14,115 nucleotides of DNA from Fibrobacteraceae bacterium. GTDB taxonomy: Bacteria; Fibrobacterota; Fibrobacteria; Fibrobacterales; Fibrobacteraceae. This document shows positions 1 through 7,172 of the stretch, one piece after another. The notes below the pieces were generated by a model, which saw only the letters and a list, made by a program, of their open reading frames with translations, had not been told where the DNA came from and did no database searches. Where the stretch lies: assembly GCA_023231365.1 (NCBI GenBank), contig JALNVO010000044.1:1-14115 (forward strand), read 5' to 3'. The position numbers were made by a program, and so were the translations under genes. The first letter of the stretch is position 1; each line of letters begins with the position of its first letter.

Positions 1-788
1 GCGCTTACATTGCCGAGGTTTCCCCCAGGGATGATAACCACGTCCGGTACTCTCCAGCCGAGTTCCTGGCAGATTTCGGGGCTGATCGTTTTTTGGCCTT
101 CTACGCGGAGGCTGTTCATGGAGTTTGCCAAATAGATGCGGTTGTCTGCGGTCACTTGTTGTACGATTTTCATGCAACCGTCGAAGTCTGTGTCGAGTGC
201 GAGAACAATGCTTCCATTGCTGATCGGTTGGATCAGCTGGGCTATGCTGGTCTTTCCCTTGGGAAGGAATACGATGCTTGGAATTCCGGCTTTCGCTGTG
301 TATGCGGAAAGAGCCGCAGAAGTATCGCCGGTGGAAGCGCAGGCAACGGCATCGATCTGCTTTCCCCGCTTGATCATAGAATTTACTTGACTTACGAGGA
401 CCGTCATACCGAGATCTTTAAAGCTTCCCGTATGTGAATTTCCGCAGAGTTTTACCCAGAGTTTGCGGAGGCCCAGTTCCTTGGCTAGCGCGCCCGCGTC
501 AAAAAGCGGACTCCAGCCTTCGCGGAGTGTTATGATGTCTTCTTCCGGAATTTCCGGGAGAACCATCTCCCGCTTGCTCCAGACGCCGCTCATATCGGAT
601 GGCTTGAAGCTCATGCGTCGCTCAGCGAAGATTTTTTTCCACTCGCTAGGAGTACGCTGTGCGAGAGCTTCGCTATCGTGCAGGACTTCCAAAAGGCTGT
701 TGTCTACTTTGCTCCGGTAAATGATTTCGTCGAGCGGGTAGGTGTCCTGTCCGTTGATATTCTTGAAACAGGCGTGGAAAGGCTTCAT
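1..788 (-). CDS. thrC: Threonine synthase, C-terminal part cut by the window edge
   Basis: Threonine synthase converts O-phosphohomoserine to threonine with PLP, the last step of threonine synthesis in the cytoplasm. Reading the minus strand from the ATG at 788-786 gives about 262 residues with no stop. The start MKPFHACFKNINGQDTYPLDEI is followed by the PLP-lysine motif GNSHTGSFKDLGM, with the lysine near residue 124, then by an ACASTGDTSAALSAY segment and a glycine-rich phosphate-binding loop, PGGNLGNVSA, at the cut end. The SFKD lysine plus the GNLGN loop is typical of fold-type II PLP enzymes, and the N-terminal region fits threonine synthase better than cysteine synthase or threonine dehydratase. 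An AAGAGG Shine-Dalgarno lies about 8 nt before the start. The gene is divergent from the lipoprotein gene at 887, with a 98-nt gap. The missing C-terminal part is only a window-edge effect. Confidence 0.9.
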   Translation of the reverse strand, partial: MKPFHACFKNINGQDTYPLDEIIYRSKVDNSLLEVLHDSEALAQRTPSEWKKIFAERRMSFKPSDMSGVWSKREMVLPEIPEEDIITLREGWSPLFDAGALAKELGLRKLWVKLCGNSHTGSFKDLGMTVLVSQVNSMIKRGKQIDAVACASTGDTSAALSAYTAKAGIPSIVFLPKGKTSIAQLIQPISNGSIVLALDTDFDGCMKIVQQVTADNRIYLANSMNSLRVEGQKTISPEICQELGWRVPDVVIIPGGNLGNVS

Positions 789-848
789 AAGATGACCTCT
801 TAAAGTTTTTACGGGCGAAATTTAGAAATCTACGGGGAAAAGACTTTG

Positions 849-856
849 TATATTTG
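849..856 (+). promoter_or_regulatory. Candidate -10 element for the lipoprotein operon
   Basis: TATATTTG at 849-856 matches the TAnnTTTG -7 consensus known from Bacteroidetes, which belong to the same superphylum, and also contains a TATATT -10-like box. It lies 30 nt before the GTG start at 887, in the 98-nt gap divergent from thrC. I see no good -35 or -33 partner, so this is an inference from position and sequence only. Confidence 0.35.
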
Positions 857-886
857 CAGTTGAAGTTTCCCTTTTTCGGAGTTTCT

Positions 887-2335
887 GTGAAGAAAGTCTG
901 CTTATTTCTGCTTTTTGCCGTGCTGCCGCCCCTGGCGCTCGTTTCATGCCTGTTTGATTCTTCGGGCGATTCGCTCGTGTCTTGGCTGGATGACCAAGGA
1001 TTTCCCTCCAACTATGCAGTGCAGACTGTCGATATTGACAGCATCTACCTTTCTTCATACGAAGTCGGCTTTGACAGCACTCCCCGGAAGCAGCTTTATC
1101 AAGGAGTGCTTGGTACTGTTTCTGGAATGAAACATGATCTTGTTTTTGACTTTTGTTTTAGGGACAAGAGTTTCTTTGCCAAGTTCGATGCCGATAGTGC
1201 AAAAGATTTTAGGGCTGCATTTCTTGCCCTTTACCCGGATTCCGGCTTTTATGCTCAAGCAGGACTGGGCGATTCTCTTCCGATAGAAGAGGCCTTGACG
1301 GTAAAGGTTTCTTGGGCTTTGGATACGGGTGCCGGGAGCGCCTATCTCGATAGCGTCGGCGATATAAAAGATTCCGTCTGGCTTGCCGGACTTCGTCAAT
1401 TGAAATATGCAGCTACCGTAGATACTGTTATGAAAATTAACATCACCGATCTGGATTCCGCCCTTCGCCTGGACTTGCCGGATACGCTTGTGCAAGCCTT
1501 GTCCAAGGTCCGCGATGCCGCGCATTTGCAACTCAGACTTTCGGCTCCGGACTCGAAGCGACTTTATCGTTTTTATGGCCCATCTTCGGATATCACTCCA
1601 TTTATGCGCGTGAAGGCTTACACCAAGACTGTCGTAAGCAATGGCGACGCATCCACTTCGGATACTTATAAGAATATTTGGCCGTTCCGTATGGCAATTG
1701 TGAGCACGAATATGGAGACTTGCTCGGATTGTGTTGTTTTACATGGAGGGGTGCTCGAATCTCTCTTGGTGGATATTCCGACAACGCGCATTCTTTCTGC
1801 TCTTGAAAACTTGTATGGCGATTCCTTTCCCTATACGGAAGGGGACAGCATGGATGTACGTCAGGCAGTCGTTCTCGCCCGTCTGACTATGCCCCGCAGT
1901 TCTTCTACGGACGGTTCCGAACTTGGATTCCCTGTGCAAGTTGTTACTGCGAGTTTTGTCGATAGCAACGGCAAGGATGTGGAATCGGGTGAAAGCTATA
2001 AACTCAACAAGGATTACATCCTTGAAAAGGGACATCCGAACATCGTGTTTTTCGGAGGTGATTCCCTGTCTCTGCAGATTACGGACGGCCTCCGCTCCTA
2101 TATCAACCGTGCAGCAACCGGGGCTAAGCTACGGGTTGTTCTCCGTTTGGGTTATTCAATGCTTGCTCCATACGATACTTTGTACTATGATCATGCCGGC
2201 GACGACGATGATGATGATTCTGTGCATATATTCATGGATTATCTTACGTATTCCCGCTTTGACTTTACCCATTATATTGACAAGAAAATGCACCTCAAAC
2301 TCTGGCTTGCTACTAAGCGGGGAGATGACGAATGA
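887..2335 (+). CDS. Predicted lipoprotein of unknown function
   Basis: 482-residue protein starting at GTG 887. It has a lipoprotein signal peptide: K2 K3, a hydrophobic stretch and the lipobox LVSC with Cys21. This start has GGAG at 878-881, 5 nt upstream. An in-frame TTG at 854 would add 11 residues before the signal and overlaps a candidate -10 box, so I reject it. The mature protein is rich in Ser, Asp and beta-type segments, has no further membrane helix, carries a CSDC pair in the middle and a run of six Asp at residues 439-444. I do not recognise a domain. Organisation and size recall large cell-envelope lipoproteins such as DUF4270 proteins, but I cannot support that assignment. Its TGA overlaps the ATG of the barrel gene at 2332 (ATGA), so the two are probably translationally coupled and may act together at the outer membrane. 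Confidence 0.85.
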   Translation: MKKVCLFLLFAVLPPLALVSCLFDSSGDSLVSWLDDQGFPSNYAVQTVDIDSIYLSSYEVGFDSTPRKQLYQGVLGTVSGMKHDLVFDFCFRDKSFFAKFDADSAKDFRAAFLALYPDSGFYAQAGLGDSLPIEEALTVKVSWALDTGAGSAYLDSVGDIKDSVWLAGLRQLKYAATVDTVMKINITDLDSALRLDLPDTLVQALSKVRDAAHLQLRLSAPDSKRLYRFYGPSSDITPFMRVKAYTKTVVSNGDASTSDTYKNIWPFRMAIVSTNMETCSDCVVLHGGVLESLLVDIPTTRILSALENLYGDSFPYTEGDSMDVRQAVVLARLTMPRSSSTDGSELGFPVQVVTASFVDSNGKDVESGESYKLNKDYILEKGHPNIVFFGGDSLSLQITDGLRSYINRAATGAKLRVVLRLGYSMLAPYDTLYYDHAGDDDDDDSVHIFMDYLTYSRFDFTHYIDKKMHLKLWLATKRGDDE

Positions 2336-3579
2336 TCCGCAAAAGCCTTTTTTCCGTTCTTTTATTTGTGATCGCAGCTAATTCGGCGTCTTTAATTGGA
2401 TTGGATGCTCTTGGAAAGTCGACTGATGGCGCAAGTTCGGTGACTTTAGGGCGTGGCTATTCCGGTGGAGCGAAGACTGGTGATGGCTATGTTCAATGGA
2501 ATCCATCGAATTTGGCGTTTGAAGAAAAAGTCTCATTTACGGCGAATCTTTCTTACGAGGGGGTCGTTGCAAGTAAGCATGGCAATTCTTATTCTACGTA
2601 TTCTTTTGACGTTCCGTCCATCTTTCTCATATTTCCGATGAAAAGTTTCGGCACTTTTTCTTTGGGGATCATTGAGCAATACACGTCGAATATGAACGAG
2701 GAAGTGAGCGATTCTTCCAAGACGAGTCTTGCGGATATTGAATATCAGGGTAGTGTCTTTGAACTTACGCCGTCTTATGCTCTCCGCCTTCCTTTTTTCA
2801 ACAAAATTTCTCTTGGCGTGACCGCGCATTTTGTGATGGGCGGAAATTCTCGGGAACTTACCCTCGGTGCGGACAATAGTCAGGTGGCTGATGAAGATGC
2901 ATGGGCGACGAATAGTTCCAAACTTACCGATGCGGTGGATGGTACTTGGAAAATCAAGGATCATCCAGCTTATTATACCGCCTCTGCTTTTTATAAAGGC
3001 CGCAGGGCCTCGTATTACTTCTCTTATACGATGGCGCATACGCTTAAAAATGAGCTCAAGTACAATTTGCAGTTCAGCCAACTGGATACCCTCGTTCCGA
3101 CAACTACTTCACGTTGTATAGATGTGCCGACGACATTTGCTACAGGCGTTTCCTATAATTTCAAGAAGCGCCATAATATTATGGCTGATTTTATGTTCCG
3201 CGGGTGGGATAGCAATATAGAGAATATCGCAGGATCTTGGAATTTGTCGGATACGACTTATACGCAGAACGAATTTGTCGCGGCAATTGGCTATGAACGC
3301 GATGGAGATGATGCTTTCTATAACAAATTCTTACAAAGAGTGGATTATAGGCTTGGAGCTTGGGTAAGAAATTGGTACATTTCTAATGTGACGGAATACG
3401 GTGTCGGAATCGGCGCCGGAATTCCTCTAGGAATGCGCGGTACTAAGGTGGATGTGGCCATCCAAGGCGGTGTCCGGAATGCAGACAGTGAATCCGTATG
3501 GAACGAAAAGTTCTTAGGGATAACCATCGGCCTTACCGGAGTCGGCAATTGGGGCAATAACCCGAAGAAGGTACACTAA
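2332..3579 (+). CDS. Predicted outer-membrane beta-barrel protein (PorV/PorQ- or UPF0164-like)
   Basis: 415 residues. A Sec signal peptide at about residues 1-19 (MIRKSLFSVLLFVIAANSA) leads into a segment with GLDALG, SVTLGRGYSGGAKTGDGYVQWNPSNLAF. The 'G-x-A...WNP-x-N/G-LA' pattern at the mature N terminus is characteristic of FadL/OmpP1-type barrels and of the PorV/PorQ and UPF0164 relatives. The rest alternates polar and aromatic residues, as expected for membrane strands (for example the SLGVTAHFVMGG and YRLGAWVRNWYIS segments). The family level is inferred; no precise name is possible. It overlaps the upstream lipoprotein gene by 4 nt and is followed after 22 nt by the DUF4912 gene. A lipoprotein plus barrel pair suggests an envelope complex, for transport, adhesion or secretion. 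The end, GNWGNNPKKVH, lacks the usual terminal aromatic residue. Confidence 0.8.
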   Translation: MIRKSLFSVLLFVIAANSASLIGLDALGKSTDGASSVTLGRGYSGGAKTGDGYVQWNPSNLAFEEKVSFTANLSYEGVVASKHGNSYSTYSFDVPSIFLIFPMKSFGTFSLGIIEQYTSNMNEEVSDSSKTSLADIEYQGSVFELTPSYALRLPFFNKISLGVTAHFVMGGNSRELTLGADNSQVADEDAWATNSSKLTDAVDGTWKIKDHPAYYTASAFYKGRRASYYFSYTMAHTLKNELKYNLQFSQLDTLVPTTTSRCIDVPTTFATGVSYNFKKRHNIMADFMFRGWDSNIENIAGSWNLSDTTYTQNEFVAAIGYERDGDDAFYNKFLQRVDYRLGAWVRNWYISNVTEYGVGIGAGIPLGMRGTKVDVAIQGGVRNADSESVWNEKFLGITIGLTGVGNWGNNPKKVH

Positions 3580-3601
3580 GTCCGCGATTTAAGGAGTTGT
3601 T

Positions 3602-4816
3602 ATGAGTATTTTGAAAAAGAAGCCTGCAGCTAAGTCCAATATAACCTCTTCTATGAAGAAGACCGTAAAGAACGTTGTCAAGAAAGTGGAAAAGGTCATC
3701 GCCAAACGGAAGTCCGCTGTTGAAAAAATGGAGAAAAAATTGGAAAAGAAATCCTCTTCTTCTGCGAAGAAAAATGTGGCTAAGATTGAAGCTAAGCCTC
3801 TCGCAAAGTCCATACTCAAGGCATCTTCCAAGTTGTCATTGAAAAAAAACGAACTGAAAGGAGATGATCTTAAATCTTTCGGGTTGAAAACTGTAAAGAA
3901 GGATGCTGCTAAAAATAAACCCGCAAAAAAAGTCGCAGTCAAAGCAAAAAAAGCAGAGAAAGCAGAGAAAGCAGAGAAAGAAACGGTAAAGAATCTTGTT
4001 GCTGAAAAGATTCCGTTTAGGAATCCAGAAACAGTACAGTCTCCGTTTTCTGCGGAATACCTTGTACTGATGCAGCGCGATCCGAACTTTCTCCACGCTT
4101 TTTGGGATGTAAAAACAGAACGTGTCAAAGAAGCTCTCGTTGGCGGAGATAAGCTAGTACTTCGTTTGTACGATGTTTCTACGGATTTGACAGTTCTGAG
4201 AAACAAGAACCGCAAATTCCGCGATATTGAAATTCCTGCCGATGCCAAAAGCTGGTATGTGCAGAACCGCGGGGCTGTTTCTTGTGCGGCGAGCATTGGC
4301 TCTGTGAATGCACAGGGTGCGTTTGTCCCTCTTGTGGAAGCTCCGGCTATGCAGGTCTTCAGTTTTGAAGGAGTTAAGCCTTCTGCAGACAACGTTTTCT
4401 TCAAAGCTTCTTTGGGAACAGCGGGCATTGGCGGCTTCGGCAGCTCGGGCCTTTCTAGTCCAACAATTGCTTCTTGGCTCGAGCGTTTGGCGAGTTCCTC
4501 GGAGTCTTTTTTCTCTGGAGCTCTTTCGAGTTCCGCGTTTTCCAGTGGCTCTCTTTTGCAGTCGCCGGTCGATACGATCAATTATGGAAAGGATTTTTTC
4601 CTTTGGGTTAAGACACGTCTCATCGTTTATGGCGGCACTCGTCCAGATGCGCATTTGCAGGTGCGCGGCGAACCGTTCCCGCTTAATTCGGATGGAACGT
4701 TCTCTTTTGAACAGGATCTTCCGGATTCTACTCAGGTTATTCCGGTCTTTGCTACGGACAAGGATGGCGATTTCCCAACGACCATTGTTCCTATTGTTGT
4801 CAAACGCACGGAATAA
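3602..4816 (+). CDS. DUF4912 protein with a long histone-H1-like lysine-rich N-terminal tail
   Basis: 404 residues; AAGGAG at 3591-3596 sits 5 nt before the ATG. Residues 1-130 are a low-complexity Lys/Ala/Ser/Val tail: I count 42 lysines in 130 residues, including a triple KAE repeat near 117-126. From about 148 comes a DUF4912-like domain, with the recognisable stretch AEYLVLMQRDPNFLHAFWDV (151-170) and a following LVLRLYDV strand. A Ser/Gly-rich linker (about 267-322) separates it from a C-terminal beta-sandwich-like part (331-404: DFFLWV, RLIVYGGTRPDAHLQVRGEP, DGTFSFE, FATDKDGD). DUF4912 genes are known neighbours of GH57 branching enzymes in several phyla; here the GH57 gene begins 15 nt downstream, so a role in glycogen metabolism is inferred by association. 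The function of the basic tail is unknown; it could bind nucleic acid or anionic polymers. Confidence 0.85.
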   Translation: MSILKKKPAAKSNITSSMKKTVKNVVKKVEKVIAKRKSAVEKMEKKLEKKSSSSAKKNVAKIEAKPLAKSILKASSKLSLKKNELKGDDLKSFGLKTVKKDAAKNKPAKKVAVKAKKAEKAEKAEKETVKNLVAEKIPFRNPETVQSPFSAEYLVLMQRDPNFLHAFWDVKTERVKEALVGGDKLVLRLYDVSTDLTVLRNKNRKFRDIEIPADAKSWYVQNRGAVSCAASIGSVNAQGAFVPLVEAPAMQVFSFEGVKPSADNVFFKASLGTAGIGGFGSSGLSSPTIASWLERLASSSESFFSGALSSSAFSSGSLLQSPVDTINYGKDFFLWVKTRLIVYGGTRPDAHLQVRGEPFPLNSDGTFSFEQDLPDSTQVIPVFATDKDGDFPTTIVPIVVKRTE

Positions 4817-4831
4817 CAAGGTTGATATATT

Positions 4832-6409
4832 TTGAATCCGAATCGTAAGGGCCAGCTTTACCTTTTTTTGCACGCACATTTGCCGTTTGTGCGCAATCCG
4901 CAGTGCGACCGGTTTTTAGAAGAAAATTGGCTGTTTGAAGCTCTTACGGAAACTTATATCCCGCTAGTGCAAGTGATGTCCCGCTTGGCGGAAAAGGGAA
5001 TGCCCGGTGTGCTTAATTTGAGCGTTTCACCGACGCTTCTCGCCATGCTTTCGGATGAGCTTCTCCTTTCGCGCTATTCCTTGCATCTGACAAAGCTTCT
5101 CGAACTTTCCGAAAAAGAAATGAAGCGTTTGTCCAATGATCCAGAACGCTTGGATGTGGCGTGTTTCTATCACAACCGCTTGGTGGAACTTATTGAGATG
5201 TGGGAGCATCGCCTGCGCCGTGATATTATTTCGGAGTTTGCTTCGTTAGAACGCCGTGGAAAGCTTTCGCTTCTCACTTGTGTAGGCACGCATCCGTTTT
5301 TGCCAGCGTATCAAGCCGAACCGGATTCCATCCGTTTTCAGCTGAAGCTTACGGTGCACTCTTTTAGGGAATTTTTTGGAAAGGACCCAAAGGGTGTATG
5401 GCTTCCAGAATGCGGTTATTTCAACGGGCTTGACGCGATCCTCGCCGAACAGAATATAAAGTATTTTTTCTTGGAAACTCATGGGGCCCTTCTCGCGGCT
5501 CCTCCTCCTAAGTATGGCGTATTTGCACCATTTAAAACTCCTGCTGGGTTACTTTGTATGGGACGCGAACAATCCAGTTCAGTGGAAGTGTGGAGCCGCA
5601 ACAGAGGTTATCCGGGACATCCGGATTATCGGGAATTCTATAAGGATGTATCGAAGGAACTCGACCGCAATTATCTTGGAAATTATTTCTTTTCTGGCGA
5701 TTCTCCGATAGATTCGGGATTTAAATATTATCGCATTACGGGCGGTGAACAAAAGGAACTCTATCATCCGTGGCAGGCGATGAATCTTGCTCGCGAACAT
5801 GCGCGTCTCTTTGTTTCTAACCGCGAATCGACGATGGCTGCGCTTGCTCCAGAAATGGAGTCTCATTTGCCTTGCATTCTTTGCCCTTATGATGCGGAAC
5901 TCTTCGGTCATTGGTGGTATGAAGGTCCGCAATTTATTGAGTCTGTCTTTGAACGCGTGGCCATCTCTAAGATTCTGGAACTCGGTTCGGTTAATGCTTT
6001 GAAACTCGATCCCGGTGATACGGAAATTCACAATCCGGTGTTTTCTTCTTGGGGTGAGAATGGTTTTGCTTCTGTGTGGGTAAATCCGCAAGTAGAATAC
6101 ATTTATCCGATGTTTTTTAAGATGCTTGCGATTATGAAGGAATGCCGCAAGGTTAAGAACCTTTCAAAAATTCAAAAGCGCGTGCTTTGCCAGATGTATC
6201 GTGAACTCGCTTTGTTTCAGGCTTCGGATTGGGCGTTTATGATTCACAATAATTCGGCGGCAGACTATGCGCGTTTTCGTTTGCGGGAACACGAAAACAG
6301 CTTTATGCAACTTTATGCGTTGTTTCTAGGCGAGTCCGATAGAGAATCCATTTTGAAAATGTTGGAAGAAAAGGATAATATTTTCCCTTGGATTGAAAAG
6401 ATTATTTAA
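4832..6409 (+). CDS. GH57 (DUF1957) 1,4-alpha-glucan branching enzyme
   Basis: 525 residues; makes alpha-1,6 branches in glycogen-like alpha-glucan (EC 2.4.1.18). The GH57 blocks are all visible: HAHLPF at 14-19; VGTHPFLP at 151-158; WLPECGY at 190-196, where E193 is the expected nucleophile; CPYDAELFGHWWYEGP at 351-366, where D354 is the expected acid/base; and SSWGENGFASVWVN at 406-419, typical of the branching subgroup. The C-terminal helical part has the familiar ASDWAFMI...YARFRLREH stretch (464-487). Length matches bacterial and archaeal GH57 branching enzymes. The start is TTG 4832: AAGG at 4818-4821 lies 10 nt upstream, there is a stop three codons before, and the next ATG would remove the HAHLPF block. 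There is no signal peptide, so it is cytoplasmic. It is last in the operon and ends just before a terminator. Confidence 0.93.
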   Translation: MNPNRKGQLYLFLHAHLPFVRNPQCDRFLEENWLFEALTETYIPLVQVMSRLAEKGMPGVLNLSVSPTLLAMLSDELLLSRYSLHLTKLLELSEKEMKRLSNDPERLDVACFYHNRLVELIEMWEHRLRRDIISEFASLERRGKLSLLTCVGTHPFLPAYQAEPDSIRFQLKLTVHSFREFFGKDPKGVWLPECGYFNGLDAILAEQNIKYFFLETHGALLAAPPPKYGVFAPFKTPAGLLCMGREQSSSVEVWSRNRGYPGHPDYREFYKDVSKELDRNYLGNYFFSGDSPIDSGFKYYRITGGEQKELYHPWQAMNLAREHARLFVSNRESTMAALAPEMESHLPCILCPYDAELFGHWWYEGPQFIESVFERVAISKILELGSVNALKLDPGDTEIHNPVFSSWGENGFASVWVNPQVEYIYPMFFKMLAIMKECRKVKNLSKIQKRVLCQMYRELALFQASDWAFMIHNNSAADYARFRLREHENSFMQLYALFLGESDRESILKMLEEKDNIFPWIEKII

Positions 6410-6412
6410 TCT

Positions 6413-6436
6413 AAATGAATCGAAAGATTCATTTTT
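6413..6436 (+). terminator. Rho-independent terminator of the GH57 operon
   Basis: AAATGAATC (6413-6421), loop GAAA, GATTCATTT (6426-6434) form a perfect 9-bp stem with a GNRA-type tetraloop, running directly into T residues up to 6436. It starts 3 nt after the GH57 stop codon. Confidence 0.85.
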
Positions 6437-7015
6437 ACATATAGAAAACGCCTTTCGAAGAGTCTGCTTTTTTGCTTTACCGAGCACCTCTTTTTCGGTG
6501 GTTAATCCTTAAAAAATATTCTGGTTGTAGTTTGTAGAAAGAGGGAATAAAATGGGATTTATCTATTGGAGCCTAGACTAAAACAGGCTAAAACTAAAGT
6601 GAAATGGCGAGAGGTAGAAACATAAAGTGCCTAAAATCGCCTAAATTAAAAGTCATTGTTATGTTTACTTGAGAATGACCGCGATTCTGTGGAGAACCCT
6701 TAATGGCGTTATCGAAGCCTTCTGCATCCGCTACGGATTTCTGACTCGAATGCTTTTTGACATTTTGAGTAATGACGGTTTCAAAAGCCGACTATAACGG
6801 CAAAGCAAGCTTCGGCTCTTTTCCGCTCAGAAGAGAAAAGTTCACTCTGGCGATGTGCCACCGCTGTAGAGTCGCGTTGTTCCATCCTTATCCTTGCAGG
6901 GCTGCAAATTAGTTTGCACGGCCTGAATTGTTCCTCAGAGGGCTTTTTCCCAAGAAAGTTTTTTAGAGCCTTCCCTGTGAGAAAAAGCATCGAAAAGAAG
7001 GCTTTTCCAAGATGG
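6437..7015. other. Intergenic stretch of about 580 nt with no convincing gene
   Basis: No open frame here has a good Shine-Dalgarno, family similarity or coding character. The longest plus-strand small frame (6675-6797, 40 codons) and an 84-codon minus frame (6781-7035) look spurious. I see no tRNA, tmRNA, SRP RNA or RNase P RNA signatures. Visible structure is limited: paired CTAAA boxes 10 nt apart (6578/6588 and 6631/6641), a short inverted repeat AGCCT/AGGCT (6570-6574/6585-6589), and a 6-bp AGCCGA/TCGGCT stem (6786-6791/6812-6817) followed by CTTTTCC. It may be decayed sequence or hold an unrecognised RNA. Confidence 0.6.
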
Positions 7016-7017
7016 AT

Positions 7018-7051
7018 AAAAAAACAAAAAGACATCCATAAAGGATGTCTT
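7018..7051 (-). terminator. Rho-independent terminator downstream of tRNA-Gly
   Basis: On the minus strand AAGACATCC (7051-7043), a 5-nt loop TTTAT and GGATGTCTT (7037-7029) make a perfect 9-bp stem, followed by a T tract interrupted by one G (7030-7018). It lies 8 nt after the tRNA 3' end and would also end read-through from the cyclase gene. Confidence 0.9.
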
Positions 7052-7059
7052 CTATTTTA

Positions 7060-7132
<73 letters not shown>

Positions 7133-7143
7133 GGGGTGAGCCA

Positions 7144-7172
7144 ATTATAAATAATCTATCTTTATCTGTCAA
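7144..7172 (-). promoter_or_regulatory. Perfect-consensus sigma70 promoter of tRNA-Gly
   Basis: Minus strand: -35 TTGACA (7172-7167), 17-nt spacer, -10 TATAAT (7149-7144). Transcription would begin near 7137, about 5 nt before the tRNA 5' end. The -35 box lies on the last codons of the upstream cyclase gene (Leu-Asp-Arg, just before its TAA at 7164-7162), so the tRNA promoter is nested in that gene's end. Confidence 0.85.

Noticed and set aside
93..720. Plus-strand frames over the first 720 nt
   Set aside because: They are shadows of threonine synthase, whose minus-strand reading shows the PLP lysine motif and the phosphate loop.
854..886. N-terminal extension of the lipoprotein from TTG 854
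   Set aside because: It overlaps a candidate -10 box and would put 11 residues ahead of a normal lipoprotein signal; GTG 887 has a better SD.
3589..4581. 330-codon open frame antisense to the DUF4912 gene
   Set aside because: Lysine codons read backwards give Phe/Leu codons without stops, so a long antisense frame is expected; no SD or family similarity, and the plus frame is well supported.
6675..6797. 40-codon plus-strand frame starting MTAILWRTLNGV
   Set aside because: Only GAG very close to the ATG as SD, no promoter and no similarity I recognise; length is within chance.
6781..7035. 84-codon minus-strand frame in the gap before tRNA-Gly
   Set aside because: Its start codon sits inside the terminator hairpin of the tRNA, it has no SD, and it has no recognisable protein character.
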